A stretch of DNA of 13,556 nt from Bacteroidota bacterium (GCA_026391935.1 JAPLDC010000037.1:1-13556); one strand, 5' to 3'. Shown: positions 4,891 to 13,249, counted from the stretch's first letter. Notes: a model not told the origin generated them from the letters alone. Numbers and translations are program-made.

Positions 4891-7542
4891 ATGATTAAAA
4901 AATTATTTTTTACTATTGCGATCTTGCTCTTCGGAACATTCATGTTTGCTAATTCAGTAACAATGGATGTCGCCAAAACGGTTGCAACGAATTGGTATAA
5001 ACATTATAAACAAAACGGGGTTACCGATTATTCGATCAGCGACTCTTATGAAACAAAGTATAACGGAACAACAACCTTTTACACTTTTCTTTTTAACGCA
5101 GGAGGATTCGTGATGGTTCCTGCTGATGACATTATTCACCCGGTTATCGGTTATTCGCTTGAAGGTTCTGTCGACAGATACAATATTCCAGAAAACGCAC
5201 AAGCTTTTTTAGATGATTACAGTCTTGAAATTTTCAAAAATATCGAAGCTGGTTCTTCAAATGCTGTTACCATTGATGAGTGGAACAAAATTTTGGCAGA
5301 ACAATTTTTAAAATCTCCTACAGCGGTTGCGGCGATGTGTGCTACCACTTGGGATCAAACTACACCATATAACAACCTTTGCCCTTCCGGCACTCCTACA
5401 GGTTGTGTTGCAACAGGAATGGCTCAGATCATGAAAAAGTGGGGATACCCTACAATGGGTGTTGGCTCTCATTCATATATACACGCGACCTATGGAACTC
5501 AAACGGCAAATTTTGGTGCTACCACCTATGCTTGGGCGAGTATGGTTAATAGTTATGCTGTTACAACAACCGCAGCGCAGAAAACGGCAGTAGCTACATT
5601 AATGTATCATTGTGGTGTTTCAATAAATATGAATTACGCTCCAGCTGGCTCAGGTGCTTATAATACAGATGTACCGGGAGCCTTGATCAATTATTTTTCA
5701 TACCAGCCAAGTGCTGAAGCAAAGAACAGATCCATGTTTCCAACGGATGCATCATGGGACGCTTTGATCAAAGCAGAAATGGACCAAGGTCGACCTTGTT
5801 TATTAGCGGGTGACAATGCCGGTACAAACGGACACGAATTTGTTTGCGACGGTTATAATTCTCCGGTTAACCACTTCCACATTAACTGGGGTTGGGGTGG
5901 ATCTTTAAATGGCTATTTCTATTTAACAGCATTAAATCCGGGTTCTTATAATTTTAGTTCTGATCGTCAGGCTACTATTCGTATTCGCCCATTATCAAGT
6001 GCTGTTCCTATTGCCGACTTCATTGTCAGCAATACAATTCCAGCTATCGCTGCACCGGTTGATTTTACAGACCAATCTCTTAACAGTCCTACATCTTGGT
6101 TATGGACTTTTGATGGTGGAACTCCTGCAACATCAACATTGCAAAATCCTACAGGAATTACTTTTGCTACAAATGGTTACCACGTAATTACTTTGACTGC
6201 TACAAATGCAGCTGGTTCAGATATCAAAACAAGAGAGCGTTATATTAAAGTTGGTGGAACACCTACTGTTTGGATCAGACAAAACTCTTCTTTTCCTGCT
6301 GCTTCCAGAGGTATTGATGAGATCGATATTTTAGATGCAAACACTGTTTGGGCAAAAGGTTATAACGGAACCAACCCAACCGGTTATATTAGAGAATTCA
6401 CTAAAACAAATAATGGTGGAACAACATGGAATCCTGGATCAATCAATTTTACAGGATCTACAAATTATGGTGTTTCCAACCTTTTTGAGTTCGATTATTT
6501 AAATGCTTACGCTTGTATGTTTCCATTAACTGGGACAGGTGGAGCAATTGTGAAAACAACGGATGGCGGAACTACATGGGCTATTCAACCTACTGCTACA
6601 TTTACGAATAGTTGGGCTGACTTTGTTCACTTCTTTGATGCAAACAATGGAGTTGCAGTTGGTGACCCTGCTACAAGTACCACAGATTTCGTAATTTATA
6701 CAACCAGCGATGGAGGTACTACTTGGACTCAGGTTTCTACTGGAAGTCTTCCTAATTCATTATCCGGCGAAGCAAGTATAGTAAATTTATACACCGCTGT
6801 AGGAAACACAATGTGGTTTGCTACAAATAAAGGCCGTATGTATAAATCAACAAACAAAGGATTGACTTGGGCAGTGAGTACAACAGGTTTTCCATCAAGT
6901 TATAACATGCGATTTAAGGATGCAAGCAACGGGATCGCTGTTAGCGACACACTTCCTTACAACATGAAAAAAACGATTGATGGTGGTACTACATGGACAG
7001 CTCTGGCTCCTACCGGATTCTTGGTTAAACGACCAGTAATATCATATGTTCCGGGAACGGCATCCAGATGGTTTGACGTTGCATCCTATCCAAGTAACGG
7101 TTCTTCATACAGTATCGATGACTGTGCTAGTATGTTAAATGTAGATACAGGGTCTGTTCAGTTTACTGCTGTTTCTTTCTTTGATGTAAACACCGGTTGG
7201 GCGGGAAGTTTCAACACAAGTCCTACTGTAGATGGAATTTATAAATGGGACCCTTCTGTTTTAACTGCTACTAATATTGAAGACCAAAAACTAGATGATG
7301 TCCTTGTATATCCTGTCCCATCCAAAAATATTGTTAACATTCAGTTGGGGAAAATTGAAGAGGAGAACATGAGTATAGAAGTCTATAATATGTTGGGCGA
7401 AAAGGTTATAAGCAAACAAATAAAAGCCGTTTCAAAGGATGTTATCCAGCTTGATTTATCAGATAAAGATGCTGGCTTATACTTTGTTAACATTCATAAC
7501 GGAACAAAGAAAACAACTAAAAAGATCGCTATCGTTCGATAA
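4891..7542 (+). CDS. Secreted C10-family (streptopain-like) cysteine protease with PKD, propeller repeats and T9SS sorting domain
   Basis: An 883-residue extracellular protease. Layout: signal peptide (1-20, 'KKLFFTIAILLFGTFMFA'); Spi/C10-type propeptide (about 22-135) that should block the active site until removed; peptidase C10 domain (about 143-370) with nucleophile C172 in 'PTGCVATGMAQIMKKWG', H315 in 'NGHEFVCDGY' and the family motif 'HINWGWGG' (330-337); PKD domain (about 372-453, 'SWLWTFDGG'); beta-propeller-like region (about 460-790) with GGTTW or a close variant at 509-513, 559-563, 608-612, 656-660 and 698-702, as in Ycf48/BNR proteins; and a Por/T9SS type A sorting domain (about 800-883, 'YPVPSKN', 'YNMLGEKV', 'AGLYFVNI'). 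It is exported by Sec, crosses the outer membrane by type IX secretion, and is then released or anchored. The propeller may bind substrate or surface; that is inferred. It has its own promoter-like boxes and terminator. All active-site motifs are intact. Confidence 0.93.
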   Translation: MIKKLFFTIAILLFGTFMFANSVTMDVAKTVATNWYKHYKQNGVTDYSISDSYETKYNGTTTFYTFLFNAGGFVMVPADDIIHPVIGYSLEGSVDRYNIPENAQAFLDDYSLEIFKNIEAGSSNAVTIDEWNKILAEQFLKSPTAVAAMCATTWDQTTPYNNLCPSGTPTGCVATGMAQIMKKWGYPTMGVGSHSYIHATYGTQTANFGATTYAWASMVNSYAVTTTAAQKTAVATLMYHCGVSINMNYAPAGSGAYNTDVPGALINYFSYQPSAEAKNRSMFPTDASWDALIKAEMDQGRPCLLAGDNAGTNGHEFVCDGYNSPVNHFHINWGWGGSLNGYFYLTALNPGSYNFSSDRQATIRIRPLSSAVPIADFIVSNTIPAIAAPVDFTDQSLNSPTSWLWTFDGGTPATSTLQNPTGITFATNGYHVITLTATNAAGSDIKTRERYIKVGGTPTVWIRQNSSFPAASRGIDEIDILDANTVWAKGYNGTNPTGYIREFTKTNNGGTTWNPGSINFTGSTNYGVSNLFEFDYLNAYACMFPLTGTGGAIVKTTDGGTTWAIQPTATFTNSWADFVHFFDANNGVAVGDPATSTTDFVIYTTSDGGTTWTQVSTGSLPNSLSGEASIVNLYTAVGNTMWFATNKGRMYKSTNKGLTWAVSTTGFPSSYNMRFKDASNGIAVSDTLPYNMKKTIDGGTTWTALAPTGFLVKRPVISYVPGTASRWFDVASYPSNGSSYSIDDCASMLNVDTGSVQFTAVSFFDVNTGWAGSFNTSPTVDGIYKWDPSVLTATNIEDQKLDDVLVYPVPSKNIVNIQLGKIEEENMSIEVYNMLGEKVISKQIKAVSKDVIQLDLSDKDAGLYFVNIHNGTKKTTKKIAIVR

Positions 7543-7557
7543 TTCTTAAATTTTTAG

Positions 7558-7592
7558 AAAGCGAAAGTCTTATTCAATAAGACTTTCGCTTT
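7558..7592 (+). terminator. Rho-independent terminator of the C10 protease gene
   Basis: Arms at 7558-7574 and 7576-7592 are perfect 17-base inverted repeats (core GCGAAAGTCTT / AAGACTTTCGC) with a tight central loop, followed by TATTTTAT. It begins 15 bases after the protease stop codon and leads into no gene on the same transcript. Confidence 0.85.
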
Positions 7593-7662
7593 TATTTTAT
7601 ATCTCGTTTCTGTATCCTCTTTTATTCTTCTATTTTTACACGCATTCTTAATCATCCTGCTT

Positions 7663-9705
7663 ATGTTTTCGAAAACCCACATTATTGTTATTTCCTCTAT
7701 TTTGTTTCTCAATTCATGTAACCTGAATAAGAAATCGATTGAAAGAAACAATGATCACTTTACAGTGAATTTGGATACCATTCAGGCGATGCCAAAAAGT
7801 GTGGAGCCACTACAATACCAAGCTTCAAGAACTCAGCTGAACGACATTATTCACACAAAACTGGATGTTAGTTTTGATTGGGCGAAACAATATTTATATG
7901 GAAAGGCAACCATTACGGTTAAACCCTATTTTTATCCGACAGCGACATTGATTTTAGATGCAAGAGGTATGGACATAAACAAAGTAGACCTTTTTCAAAA
8001 AATTGTTCATCCGGCAAGGGCCCCTCAAAAAGGAATTATCTATGAACCGGCTCCAGATGAAATAATTAAAACACCCTTGCAATTCAAATATGAAAATGAT
8101 ATTCTTACTATTCATCTAGATAAAGAATACAAAAATAATGAAGAGTATACCGTTTTTATTGATTACGTTTCTAAACCAAATACAATAAAAAAAGGTGGAG
8201 GAAGTGCTGCTATCATTGATGACAAAGGCTTGTACTTTATTAATCCGGATGGGAAAGAAAAAAATAAACCACAACAAATCTGGACACAAGGTGAAACACA
8301 ATCTAGTTCTGTTTGGTTCCCAACTATTGACAGTCCAAATGAACGGATGACCCAGGAAATATACATGACTGTGAATAAAAAATATGTTACACTTTCCAAT
8401 GGCGAACTGTGTTCCTCTTTTGATAATGGTGATAGTACACGCACAGATTATTGGAAAATGGATCTGCCACATGCCCCATACCTTGCGATGATGGCTGTTG
8501 GTGATTTCGCAATCGTTAAAGATAAATGGAGAGGAAAAGAAGTTAATTATTATGTAGAAAAAGAGTATGAGCCATATGCAAGAAATATTTTTGGTAACAC
8601 TCCCGAGATGCTTGAGTTTTTCTCAAATAAATTAGGTGTTGATTATCCCTGGAATAAATATTCACAAATTGTGGTGCGCGATTTCGTTTCGGGTGCAATG
8701 GAAAATACAACCGCAACTTTGCATAGCGAATATTTGCAACGAACTGACAGAGAATTGTTAGATAAGAATTATGAAGATTATGTTTCGCATGAATTGTTTC
8801 ATCAATGGTTTGGTGACCTTGTAACGTGTGAGTCATGGAGCAACGTGCCATTGAATGAATCTTTTGCAACCTACAGCGAATATTTGTGGCAGGAATATAA
8901 ATACGGAACAGATGCAGCTGATCAGCATAGTGCAGAATCCCGTGCAGGATATTTTGCAGAAGCAGAAAGAAAACAAGTGAACCTCATTCGTTTTCAATAC
9001 AACGATAAGGAAGATATGTTTGATGGACATAGCTATAATAAAGGCGGACAAGTTCTTCATATGCTTCGTAAATATGTTGGTGACGATGCGTTTTTTGCTT
9101 CATTGAAGTTGTATTTAGAAACAAATAAATTCTCGGCGGTAGAGATTCATCAATTGCGTCTTGCTTTTGAAAAAGTTACCGGAGAAGACCTAAATTGGTT
9201 TTTTAATGAATGGTTCCTTTCAGCAGGACATCCGGACCTGGTAATAAAAACGGCTTATGATGCGGGACAAAAAATTCAAAAGGTACAGATCAAACAAGTA
9301 CAGGATTTTTCGAAAACACCTTTGTTTAAGATCCCAATGTATATCGATCTATATGTAAACGGCAAAGTTGATCGCGAAAAAATCGTCATTACCAAAGCAG
9401 ATGAAACATTTGAATTTGCTACAACTTCAAAGCCTAACCTTGTAAATGTTGATGCAGAAAAAATGTTGCTTTGCACAAAGACAGAAGTAAAATCTGTTGA
9501 TGAGTGGGCTTTTCAATATCGAAATGCCCCATTGTATTTGGATAGAACAGAAGCCATCTCTAAATTGGCAGAACAGGCAAAAGACTCTGTTGCAGCAAAG
9601 GTTATTATAGAAGCGCTCAATGATAAATTTAAAAAGAAATTAAAGATAAACTGGTTTTACTTGCCCAAAAGGACGATAAATCTACCGTTCGTGCACTGGC
9701 GATAG
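7663..9705 (+). CDS. M1-family aminopeptidase lipoprotein, N-terminal part (frameshifted gene)
   Basis: A zinc aminopeptidase that removes N-terminal residues from peptides. A lipoprotein signal peptide ends in lipobox 'LNSC' with C19 as the lipidated residue. An N-terminal beta-sandwich (about 55-285) precedes the catalytic domain. That domain has the exopeptidase motif 'GAMEN' (344-348), the zinc motif H376-E377-L-F-H380 and the third ligand E399 (correct 18-residue spacing, 'PLNES'). Y458 in 'GHSYNKGG' is the likely transition-state tyrosine. A C-terminal beta domain and the start of a helical domain follow. The normal sequence ends near residue 659 ('ALNDKFKK'). The last 20 or so residues ('INWFYLPKRTINLPFVHWR') are out-of-frame reading ending at 9705. 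The true continuation is in another frame from about 9633. The catalytic core is complete, so the truncated product might still fold. Confidence 0.9.
   Translation: MFSKTHIIVISSILFLNSCNLNKKSIERNNDHFTVNLDTIQAMPKSVEPLQYQASRTQLNDIIHTKLDVSFDWAKQYLYGKATITVKPYFYPTATLILDARGMDINKVDLFQKIVHPARAPQKGIIYEPAPDEIIKTPLQFKYENDILTIHLDKEYKNNEEYTVFIDYVSKPNTIKKGGGSAAIIDDKGLYFINPDGKEKNKPQQIWTQGETQSSSVWFPTIDSPNERMTQEIYMTVNKKYVTLSNGELCSSFDNGDSTRTDYWKMDLPHAPYLAMMAVGDFAIVKDKWRGKEVNYYVEKEYEPYARNIFGNTPEMLEFFSNKLGVDYPWNKYSQIVVRDFVSGAMENTTATLHSEYLQRTDRELLDKNYEDYVSHELFHQWFGDLVTCESWSNVPLNESFATYSEYLWQEYKYGTDAADQHSAESRAGYFAEAERKQVNLIRFQYNDKEDMFDGHSYNKGGQVLHMLRKYVGDDAFFASLKLYLETNKFSAVEIHQLRLAFEKVTGEDLNWFFNEWFLSAGHPDLVIKTAYDAGQKIQKVQIKQVQDFSKTPLFKIPMYIDLYVNGKVDREKIVITKADETFEFATTSKPNLVNVDAEKMLLCTKTEVKSVDEWAFQYRNAPLYLDRTEAISKLAEQAKDSVAAKVIIEALNDKFKKKLKINWFYLPKRTINLPFVHWR
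9631..9636 (+). other. Frameshift site in the M1 peptidase gene
   Basis: The first frame reads 'ALNDKFKK' up to the run AAAAAG at 9631-9636. From 9633 the frame one base back reads 'KEIKDKLVLLAQKDDKSTVR' without a stop to 10286. One additional A in the run would join the frames into a single 874-residue protein. The in-frame TAA at 9630-9632 bars the second frame from extending further upstream. Confidence 0.85.
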
Positions 9706-10286
9706 AATATTTATCTGCTCATTATAAGGATGCTGAGTTGGAAACACTTTATAAAAATGCATTGAATGACAAATCATATTATGTTTTAAGTTCTTCACTT
9801 TCTGCAATTGGAAAGTTAAATCCGGCAGAAGCGCTAATAACGGCAAAGCAACTTGAAAACGAAAAAAACAATGATGTGCTTTTTGCTGTTGCTTCACTTT
9901 ATGCTAACAATGGCTCAGACGAGAACAATGATTTCTTCCTTAAGAACGCCTCAAAATTTAACGGTTACTCATTGATCGGATTTGTTTCGCAATATGGCGC
10001 ATTTTTACGGAAAGTTCAAAAGGACGAAACGGTGAATGCCGGAGTCGATTTGTTGGCAAGCATTGCAAAAGATGAAAGCATAATTAAATGGGTTGCTTAT
10101 TATGCAAAAAGATCCATCAAGGATCTTATTACAATGTATGATGATAGAATTAGTTTCGATGCCGAAAAAATTAAAAAATTAAAAGAATCAAATCCGAATG
10201 CTGATACTAAGGAGTTGGAGACTCAGATTGAGAGTGCAAAAGCTCAAAAGCAAAGAATATCAGATGTTTTTATTTCGATAAAATAA
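9633..10286 (+). pseudogene. M1-family aminopeptidase, C-terminal helical (HEAT/ARM-like) part, out of frame
   Basis: This stretch continues the peptidase gene in the next frame. It has no initiation signal: the first ATG is at 9738, well inside the domain. It encodes about 217 residues rich in paired helices ('TVRALAIEYLSAHYKDAEL', 'YYVLSSSLSAIGKLNPAEAL', 'DVLFAVASLYANNGSDEN'), typical of the C-terminal HEAT-like domain of M1 peptidases. It ends in a charged helix ('KIKKLKESNPNADTKELE'). No signal peptide or separate function is seen. It should be read as the missing end of the preceding gene, not as an independent protein. If the frameshift is real, this part is not translated, or only at low level. 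Confidence 0.85.
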
Positions 10287-10338
10287 AAATACGGATTGAT
10301 TTCGTCTTCGTTCTGTTTGACACAAGCGAAGTATACGA

Positions 10339-10416
10339 GGTCATATTGAGCCTGTCGAAATATGTGCGATGGCTTCTCACGCCTTTCGACACTTTGGCTT
10401 AGCTCAGAGTGGTAGC
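10339..10416. repeat. Dispersed-type palindromic repeat
   Basis: The segment starts GGTCATATTGAGCCTGTCGAAA (arms TGAGC 10347-10351 and GTCGAAA 10354-10360) and ends with the inverted partners TTTCGAC (10384-10390) and GCTCA (10402-10406), then GAGTGGTAGCC. The wording 'GTCA..TGAGC..GTCGAA' with 'TTCGAC..GCTCA..GTG' resembles an intergenic repeat family I know from many Bacteroidota genomes. It lies between convergent genes and may also act as a terminator. The arms are imperfect, with an 11-base asymmetric insert on the right side. Confidence 0.55.
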
Positions 10417-10485
10417 CGCAATCTTCCTTCTGCCTCCTTTCCTGAACTCAATCAAAGGGAAATATTGTGTTGCTATGTTGGGTGC

Positions 10486-10797
10486 TCAGTCTTCTAACAT
10501 CCACAAGGCGGCATTTAACTCGCTTGTTGCCTTATTGTTTTTTTGCTTTTCTGAAATGGAAATGCCTTTTCTATAAGTGGCTATCGCCTTTTCTGTTTCT
10601 TTACATTCTTCGTAATACTTTCCTAATTGATAATATGCACCAAGATAGTTTTCATCTTTAGAAAGTAATAATTCAATAAGTTCGACCGCTTTTTTTACGT
10701 CACCTTCTTTTGCGTATTCCAATGCCAATGCATAGTTTAAGAAAGAGTCGTTTGGCTCATTCTCGATCATTTCTAAAAGTTGATTCAGTCTTGACAA
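10486..10797 (-). CDS. Small tetratricopeptide repeat protein
   Basis: A 103-residue cytoplasmic protein made of about two TPR units plus a capping helix: unit 1 about 17-50 ('ALALEYAKEGDVKKAVELIE') and unit 2 about 51-84 ('YYQLGKYYEECKETEKAIAT'). TPRs are protein-binding scaffolds; the partner is unknown. The start used is TTG at 10797, because the N-terminal helix 'RLNQLLEMIENEPNDSF' matches the usual beginning of such short TPR proteins and an in-frame stop lies just upstream (10807-10809). An ATG at 10770 would drop nine residues. It follows pheS on the same strand after 116 AT-rich bases, so co-transcription is possible but not shown. The stop adjoins about 200 non-coding bases holding the palindromic repeat. 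Confidence 0.8.
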   Translation of the reverse strand: MSRLNQLLEMIENEPNDSFLNYALALEYAKEGDVKKAVELIELLLSKDENYLGAYYQLGKYYEECKETEKAIATYRKGISISEKQKNNKATSELNAALWMLED

Positions 10798-10913
10798 TCT
10801 ATTTTTTTATTGAGTATTATTAACGGATTTCTCTTTTGAAAAAAAAGAGTAAAGTTTAATCGTATATAAATTATTTTTTATTGATATCAACAAGGCAGTG
10901 ACCGAGGATATAA

Positions 10914-11936
10914 TTAAATGACCGATTTAAATTGTTTCAGAAAGCGGACATCATTTTCAAAAAATAAACGAAGGTCTTTCACTTGATATTTTAGCATCGC
11001 AATGCGTTCAATGCCCATTCCGAAAGCGAAGCCACTGTATTGTTTACTGTCGATCTTACAATTATCAAGTACAGCAGGATCGACCATTCCGCATCCTAAA
11101 ATTTCTACCCAACCTGCTCCTTTGCAAATATTGCATCCGTCACCGTTACAAAACGGACAAGAGATATCCATCTCTGCACTTATCTCCGTGAAAGGAAAAT
11201 AAGATGGACGTAACCGGATCTTTGTTTCTTCGCCAAACATCTCTTTAGAAAAATATAAAAGTGATTGTTTCAGATCTGCAAATGAAACTTTTTTATCAAT
11301 GTATAAACCTTCAACCTGATGAAACTGGCAATGTGCACGCGCAGAAATTGCTTCATTGCGATAAACACGACCCGGAGAAATGGTGCGGATAGGCGGTTCT
11401 GTGCCTTCCATGATATGAACCTGTACGGATGATGTTTGTGTCCGTAAAACGATGTCAGGATTTTCACTTATATAAAATGTATCCTGCATATCACGTGCAG
11501 GGTGATCTGCAGGAGTATTTAAAGCTGTGAAATTATGCCAATCGTCTTCAATTTCTGGTCCATCAGAAACAGTGAATCCAATCCTGGAAAATATTTCAAC
11601 GATCTGATTTCTGACAAGTGATAAAGGATGACGGGAGCCTACAGCGATGTTTTCTGGAGGAAGAGTGAGGTCGATCGTGTTGTCTGTTACATCATCAGAA
11701 TGTTCGAATTTTTCTTTAAGATGGTTGATCTTGTCCTGCGCTTTATTCTTGAGTTCATTTAGTTTTTGTCCAATATCTTTTCGCATTTCAGGAGCAACTG
11801 TTTTAAAATCGTCAAACAGTTCGGTTACTTTCCCTTTTTTGCTAAGTATCTTAATGCGAAATTCTTCCACATGCTCTTTGGTGCTTGCAGAAAATGCTTC
11901 AATTTCGTTTAATAATTCTTCAATACGGTCTTTCAT
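10914..11936 (-). CDS. pheS: Phenylalanyl-tRNA synthetase alpha subunit
   Basis: The catalytic alpha subunit of the (alpha-beta)2 enzyme that charges tRNA-Phe. Numbering is from ATG 11936 (340 aa). Residues 1-85 form the N-terminal coiled coil. The class II core follows, with motif 2 around 'GRVYRNEAISARAHCQFHQV' (189-208) and motif 3 'GFAFGMGIERIAML' (302-315). 'DGPEIEDDWHNF' (125-136) is typical. A four-cysteine knuckle, C260-x2-C263-x4-C268-x2-C271 ('CPFCNGDGCNIC'), sits just before 'GWVEILGCGMVDP'. E. coli PheS lacks these cysteines; relatives in Bacteroidota carry them. A TTG at 11945 would add three residues, but ATG is the normal choice. The gene starts 23 bases after the end of the isomerase gene, suggesting an operon. 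pheT is not in the window. Confidence 0.97.
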   Translation of the reverse strand: MKDRIEELLNEIEAFSASTKEHVEEFRIKILSKKGKVTELFDDFKTVAPEMRKDIGQKLNELKNKAQDKINHLKEKFEHSDDVTDNTIDLTLPPENIAVGSRHPLSLVRNQIVEIFSRIGFTVSDGPEIEDDWHNFTALNTPADHPARDMQDTFYISENPDIVLRTQTSSVQVHIMEGTEPPIRTISPGRVYRNEAISARAHCQFHQVEGLYIDKKVSFADLKQSLLYFSKEMFGEETKIRLRPSYFPFTEISAEMDISCPFCNGDGCNICKGAGWVEILGCGMVDPAVLDNCKIDSKQYSGFAFGMGIERIAMLKYQVKDLRLFFENDVRFLKQFKSVI

Positions 11937-11959
11937 TGTTTTCAAAAATATTTGCGAAG

Positions 11960-12805
11960 TTAAGGAATAATTGAAACACTTATGATTCGAATATCCTCAA
12001 TTGGCCGGGCATTTTTATCCGTTTTTTGAGCAGCAATCAGGTCAACTATTTCCAAGCCTTCGTATACTTCACCAAAAACGGTGTATGTATTATCCAATGT
12101 GGGTGTTCCGCCAATGGTGGTATAGGCTTTTATTTGTTCTGGAGTAAATTTATAAAGTGGCACATTTGGAAACTCTTTTTCCACTTTAGCATCAAAAATG
12201 TCGTTGATGTATTTCATACTATCCGCTTTTTCTTCTTTTGAAAAGCGTTTATAGTCATCTATGTAATGTTTGTTTTCGCTTAGTTTCACAAAAGAATTAA
12301 AAAGGGTTCTTTTAGTGATTTTTAGTGCTTGTAGTTGAAGTAATGAATCGGTGAAGACTTTACCTTGAACAATATAAAATTGCGACCCTGATGATGCTTC
12401 CAAAGGATTATCCAGGTCGCTCTCGCGTGCTGCAGCCAAAACACCCTTTTTGTGAAAAACAGAACGGTTTATTTCTGCCGGAATAGTATATTTCGGACCT
12501 CCTTCTCCCAAAACTTGTCCAGGTAAAGCATATTTAGAATCAGGGTCGCCTCCTTGAATCATGAATTTTTGAATAACGCGATGAAAAAGCAGACTGTCAA
12601 AATAATGTTCTTTTGTTAATTTGAGGAAATTGTCGCGATGAAGCGGAGTTTCATTATAAAGTTTGATCTTTATATCTCCATAATTAGTTTTGATAAGTAT
12701 ATTAATGTTTCCGGAATCGTTAATATTAGCGGAGTTAAATGACACCAAAAACAAAAAGATCACAAAAATGAAAGAAAATCTACATAAAAGTTTTTTGTTA
12801 TTCAT
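11960..12805 (-). CDS. Exported cyclophilin-type peptidyl-prolyl cis-trans isomerase with inserted domain
   Basis: It speeds proline isomerisation during folding, here outside the cytoplasm. The 281 aa begin with a signal peptide (about 1-26, 'FSFIFVIFLFLVSFNSA'; no lipobox Cys in place). The cyclophilin domain starts near 34. Its active-site set is visible: R76, F81 and Q84 in 'FHRVIQKFMIQGGD', and Q142-F143 in 'SGSQFYIV'. The fold is then interrupted by about 85 residues (about 150-235, charged and helical, 'DDYKRFSKEEKADSMKYIND') before resuming at 'LDNTYTVFGEVYEGLEIVD' (237-255). Plain bacterial cyclophilins are about 160 to 190 residues, so the insert explains the length. The ATG at 12805 fits the signal peptide. 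It lies directly upstream of pheS with a 23-base gap. Confidence 0.93.
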   Translation of the reverse strand: MNNKKLLCRFSFIFVIFLFLVSFNSANINDSGNINILIKTNYGDIKIKLYNETPLHRDNFLKLTKEHYFDSLLFHRVIQKFMIQGGDPDSKYALPGQVLGEGGPKYTIPAEINRSVFHKKGVLAAARESDLDNPLEASSGSQFYIVQGKVFTDSLLQLQALKITKRTLFNSFVKLSENKHYIDDYKRFSKEEKADSMKYINDIFDAKVEKEFPNVPLYKFTPEQIKAYTTIGGTPTLDNTYTVFGEVYEGLEIVDLIAAQKTDKNARPIEDIRIISVSIIP

Positions 12806-12824
12806 GATTTTTTGATTAAATTTG
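12794..12824 (+). promoter_or_regulatory. Candidate promoter of the small lipoprotein gene
   Basis: TTTG at 12794-12797 and TAAATTTG at 12817-12824 are 19 bases apart, an exact fit to the Bacteroidota -33/-7 consensus. The ATG follows at 12890, giving a leader of about 60 bases. The -33 box lies inside the first codons of the divergent isomerase gene. Confidence 0.5.
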
Positions 12825-12889
12825 TTAATTGTAAAGATAAATAAGTCTTACATCCGTTTTACCGAAAACAGTTTTAAAAAAATACAAAA

Positions 12890-13249
12890 ATGAAAACCAT
12901 TATTTTCAAAATTTCAACAGTTCTGGGGATTATTGTGTTATTGACAGTAATGTTTGTTTCTAGCTCTTGTAACAAAGATAAAACGTGTCATGGCAAAGTA
13001 ACCGTTGTTGACACTGTAGGTAATCCTGTTGCAAGTGCGACAGTAAAACTTTCTGCCCCATCTGTAAATGGTGATGTTGTATATGATGGTATTACCGACG
13101 GTTCTGGCCAAGTTAGTTTCGATGTTAAATTACCTGCTATATTTGATGTTGTTGCTAAGAAGTCATCATACCCAGGAATGGCTGGAGTTGGTGTTATTCG
13201 TTTAGATGAACCCGGAAAAGATGCAGAGGTAACTGTAAAAATTCAGTAA
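12890..13249 (+). CDS. Small lipoprotein with carboxypeptidase-regulatory-like (Ig-fold) domain
   Basis: A 119-residue lipoprotein. A signal peptide ('ISTVLGIIVLLTVMFV', 8-23) leads to 'SSSC' with C27 as the lipidated cysteine, so it is anchored in a membrane, probably the outer one. Residues 33-119 form one beta-sandwich: 'GKVTVVDTVGNPVASATVKL' (35-54), 'GITDGSGQVSFDVKLP' (67-82) and 'VIRLDEPGKDAEVTVKI' (102-118). The 'V.D..GNPV..A.V.L ... TD..G...F' pattern is that of carboxypeptidase-regulatory-like (CarboxypepD_reg) domains, which are non-catalytic and often found on Bacteroidota surface proteins. No enzyme or receptor domain is attached, so the role is unknown. The only other cysteine is C33. 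The stop codon directly abuts the stop codon of the minus-strand gene to the right. Confidence 0.75.
   Translation: MKTIIFKISTVLGIIVLLTVMFVSSSCNKDKTCHGKVTVVDTVGNPVASATVKLSAPSVNGDVVYDGITDGSGQVSFDVKLPAIFDVVAKKSSYPGMAGVGVIRLDEPGKDAEVTVKIQ

Noticed and set aside
6415..6995. Repeated GGTGGAACTACATGG-like DNA in the protease gene as a possible tandem repeat.
   Set aside because: The repeats are in frame, irregularly spaced and encode GGTTW propeller motifs, so they are explained by the protein.
8116..8869. Long minus-strand open frames inside the M1 peptidase gene.
   Set aside because: They are opposite-strand shadows of a gene with clear catalytic motifs. Their translations look like low-complexity Phe/Ile-rich readings with no domain.
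9628..9640. Programmed -1 ribosomal frameshifting at TTTAAAAAGAAA.
   Set aside because: In the zero frame the heptamer is T AAA AAG, which does not meet the X XXY YYZ rule. M1 peptidases are not known to use frameshifting. A lost A is simpler.
10831..10849. CTCTTTT-GAAAA-AAAAGAG hairpin between pheS and the TPR gene.
   Set aside because: It is a weak AT-rich stem without a T tract on the minus strand, which is the only strand transcribed there; probably chance.
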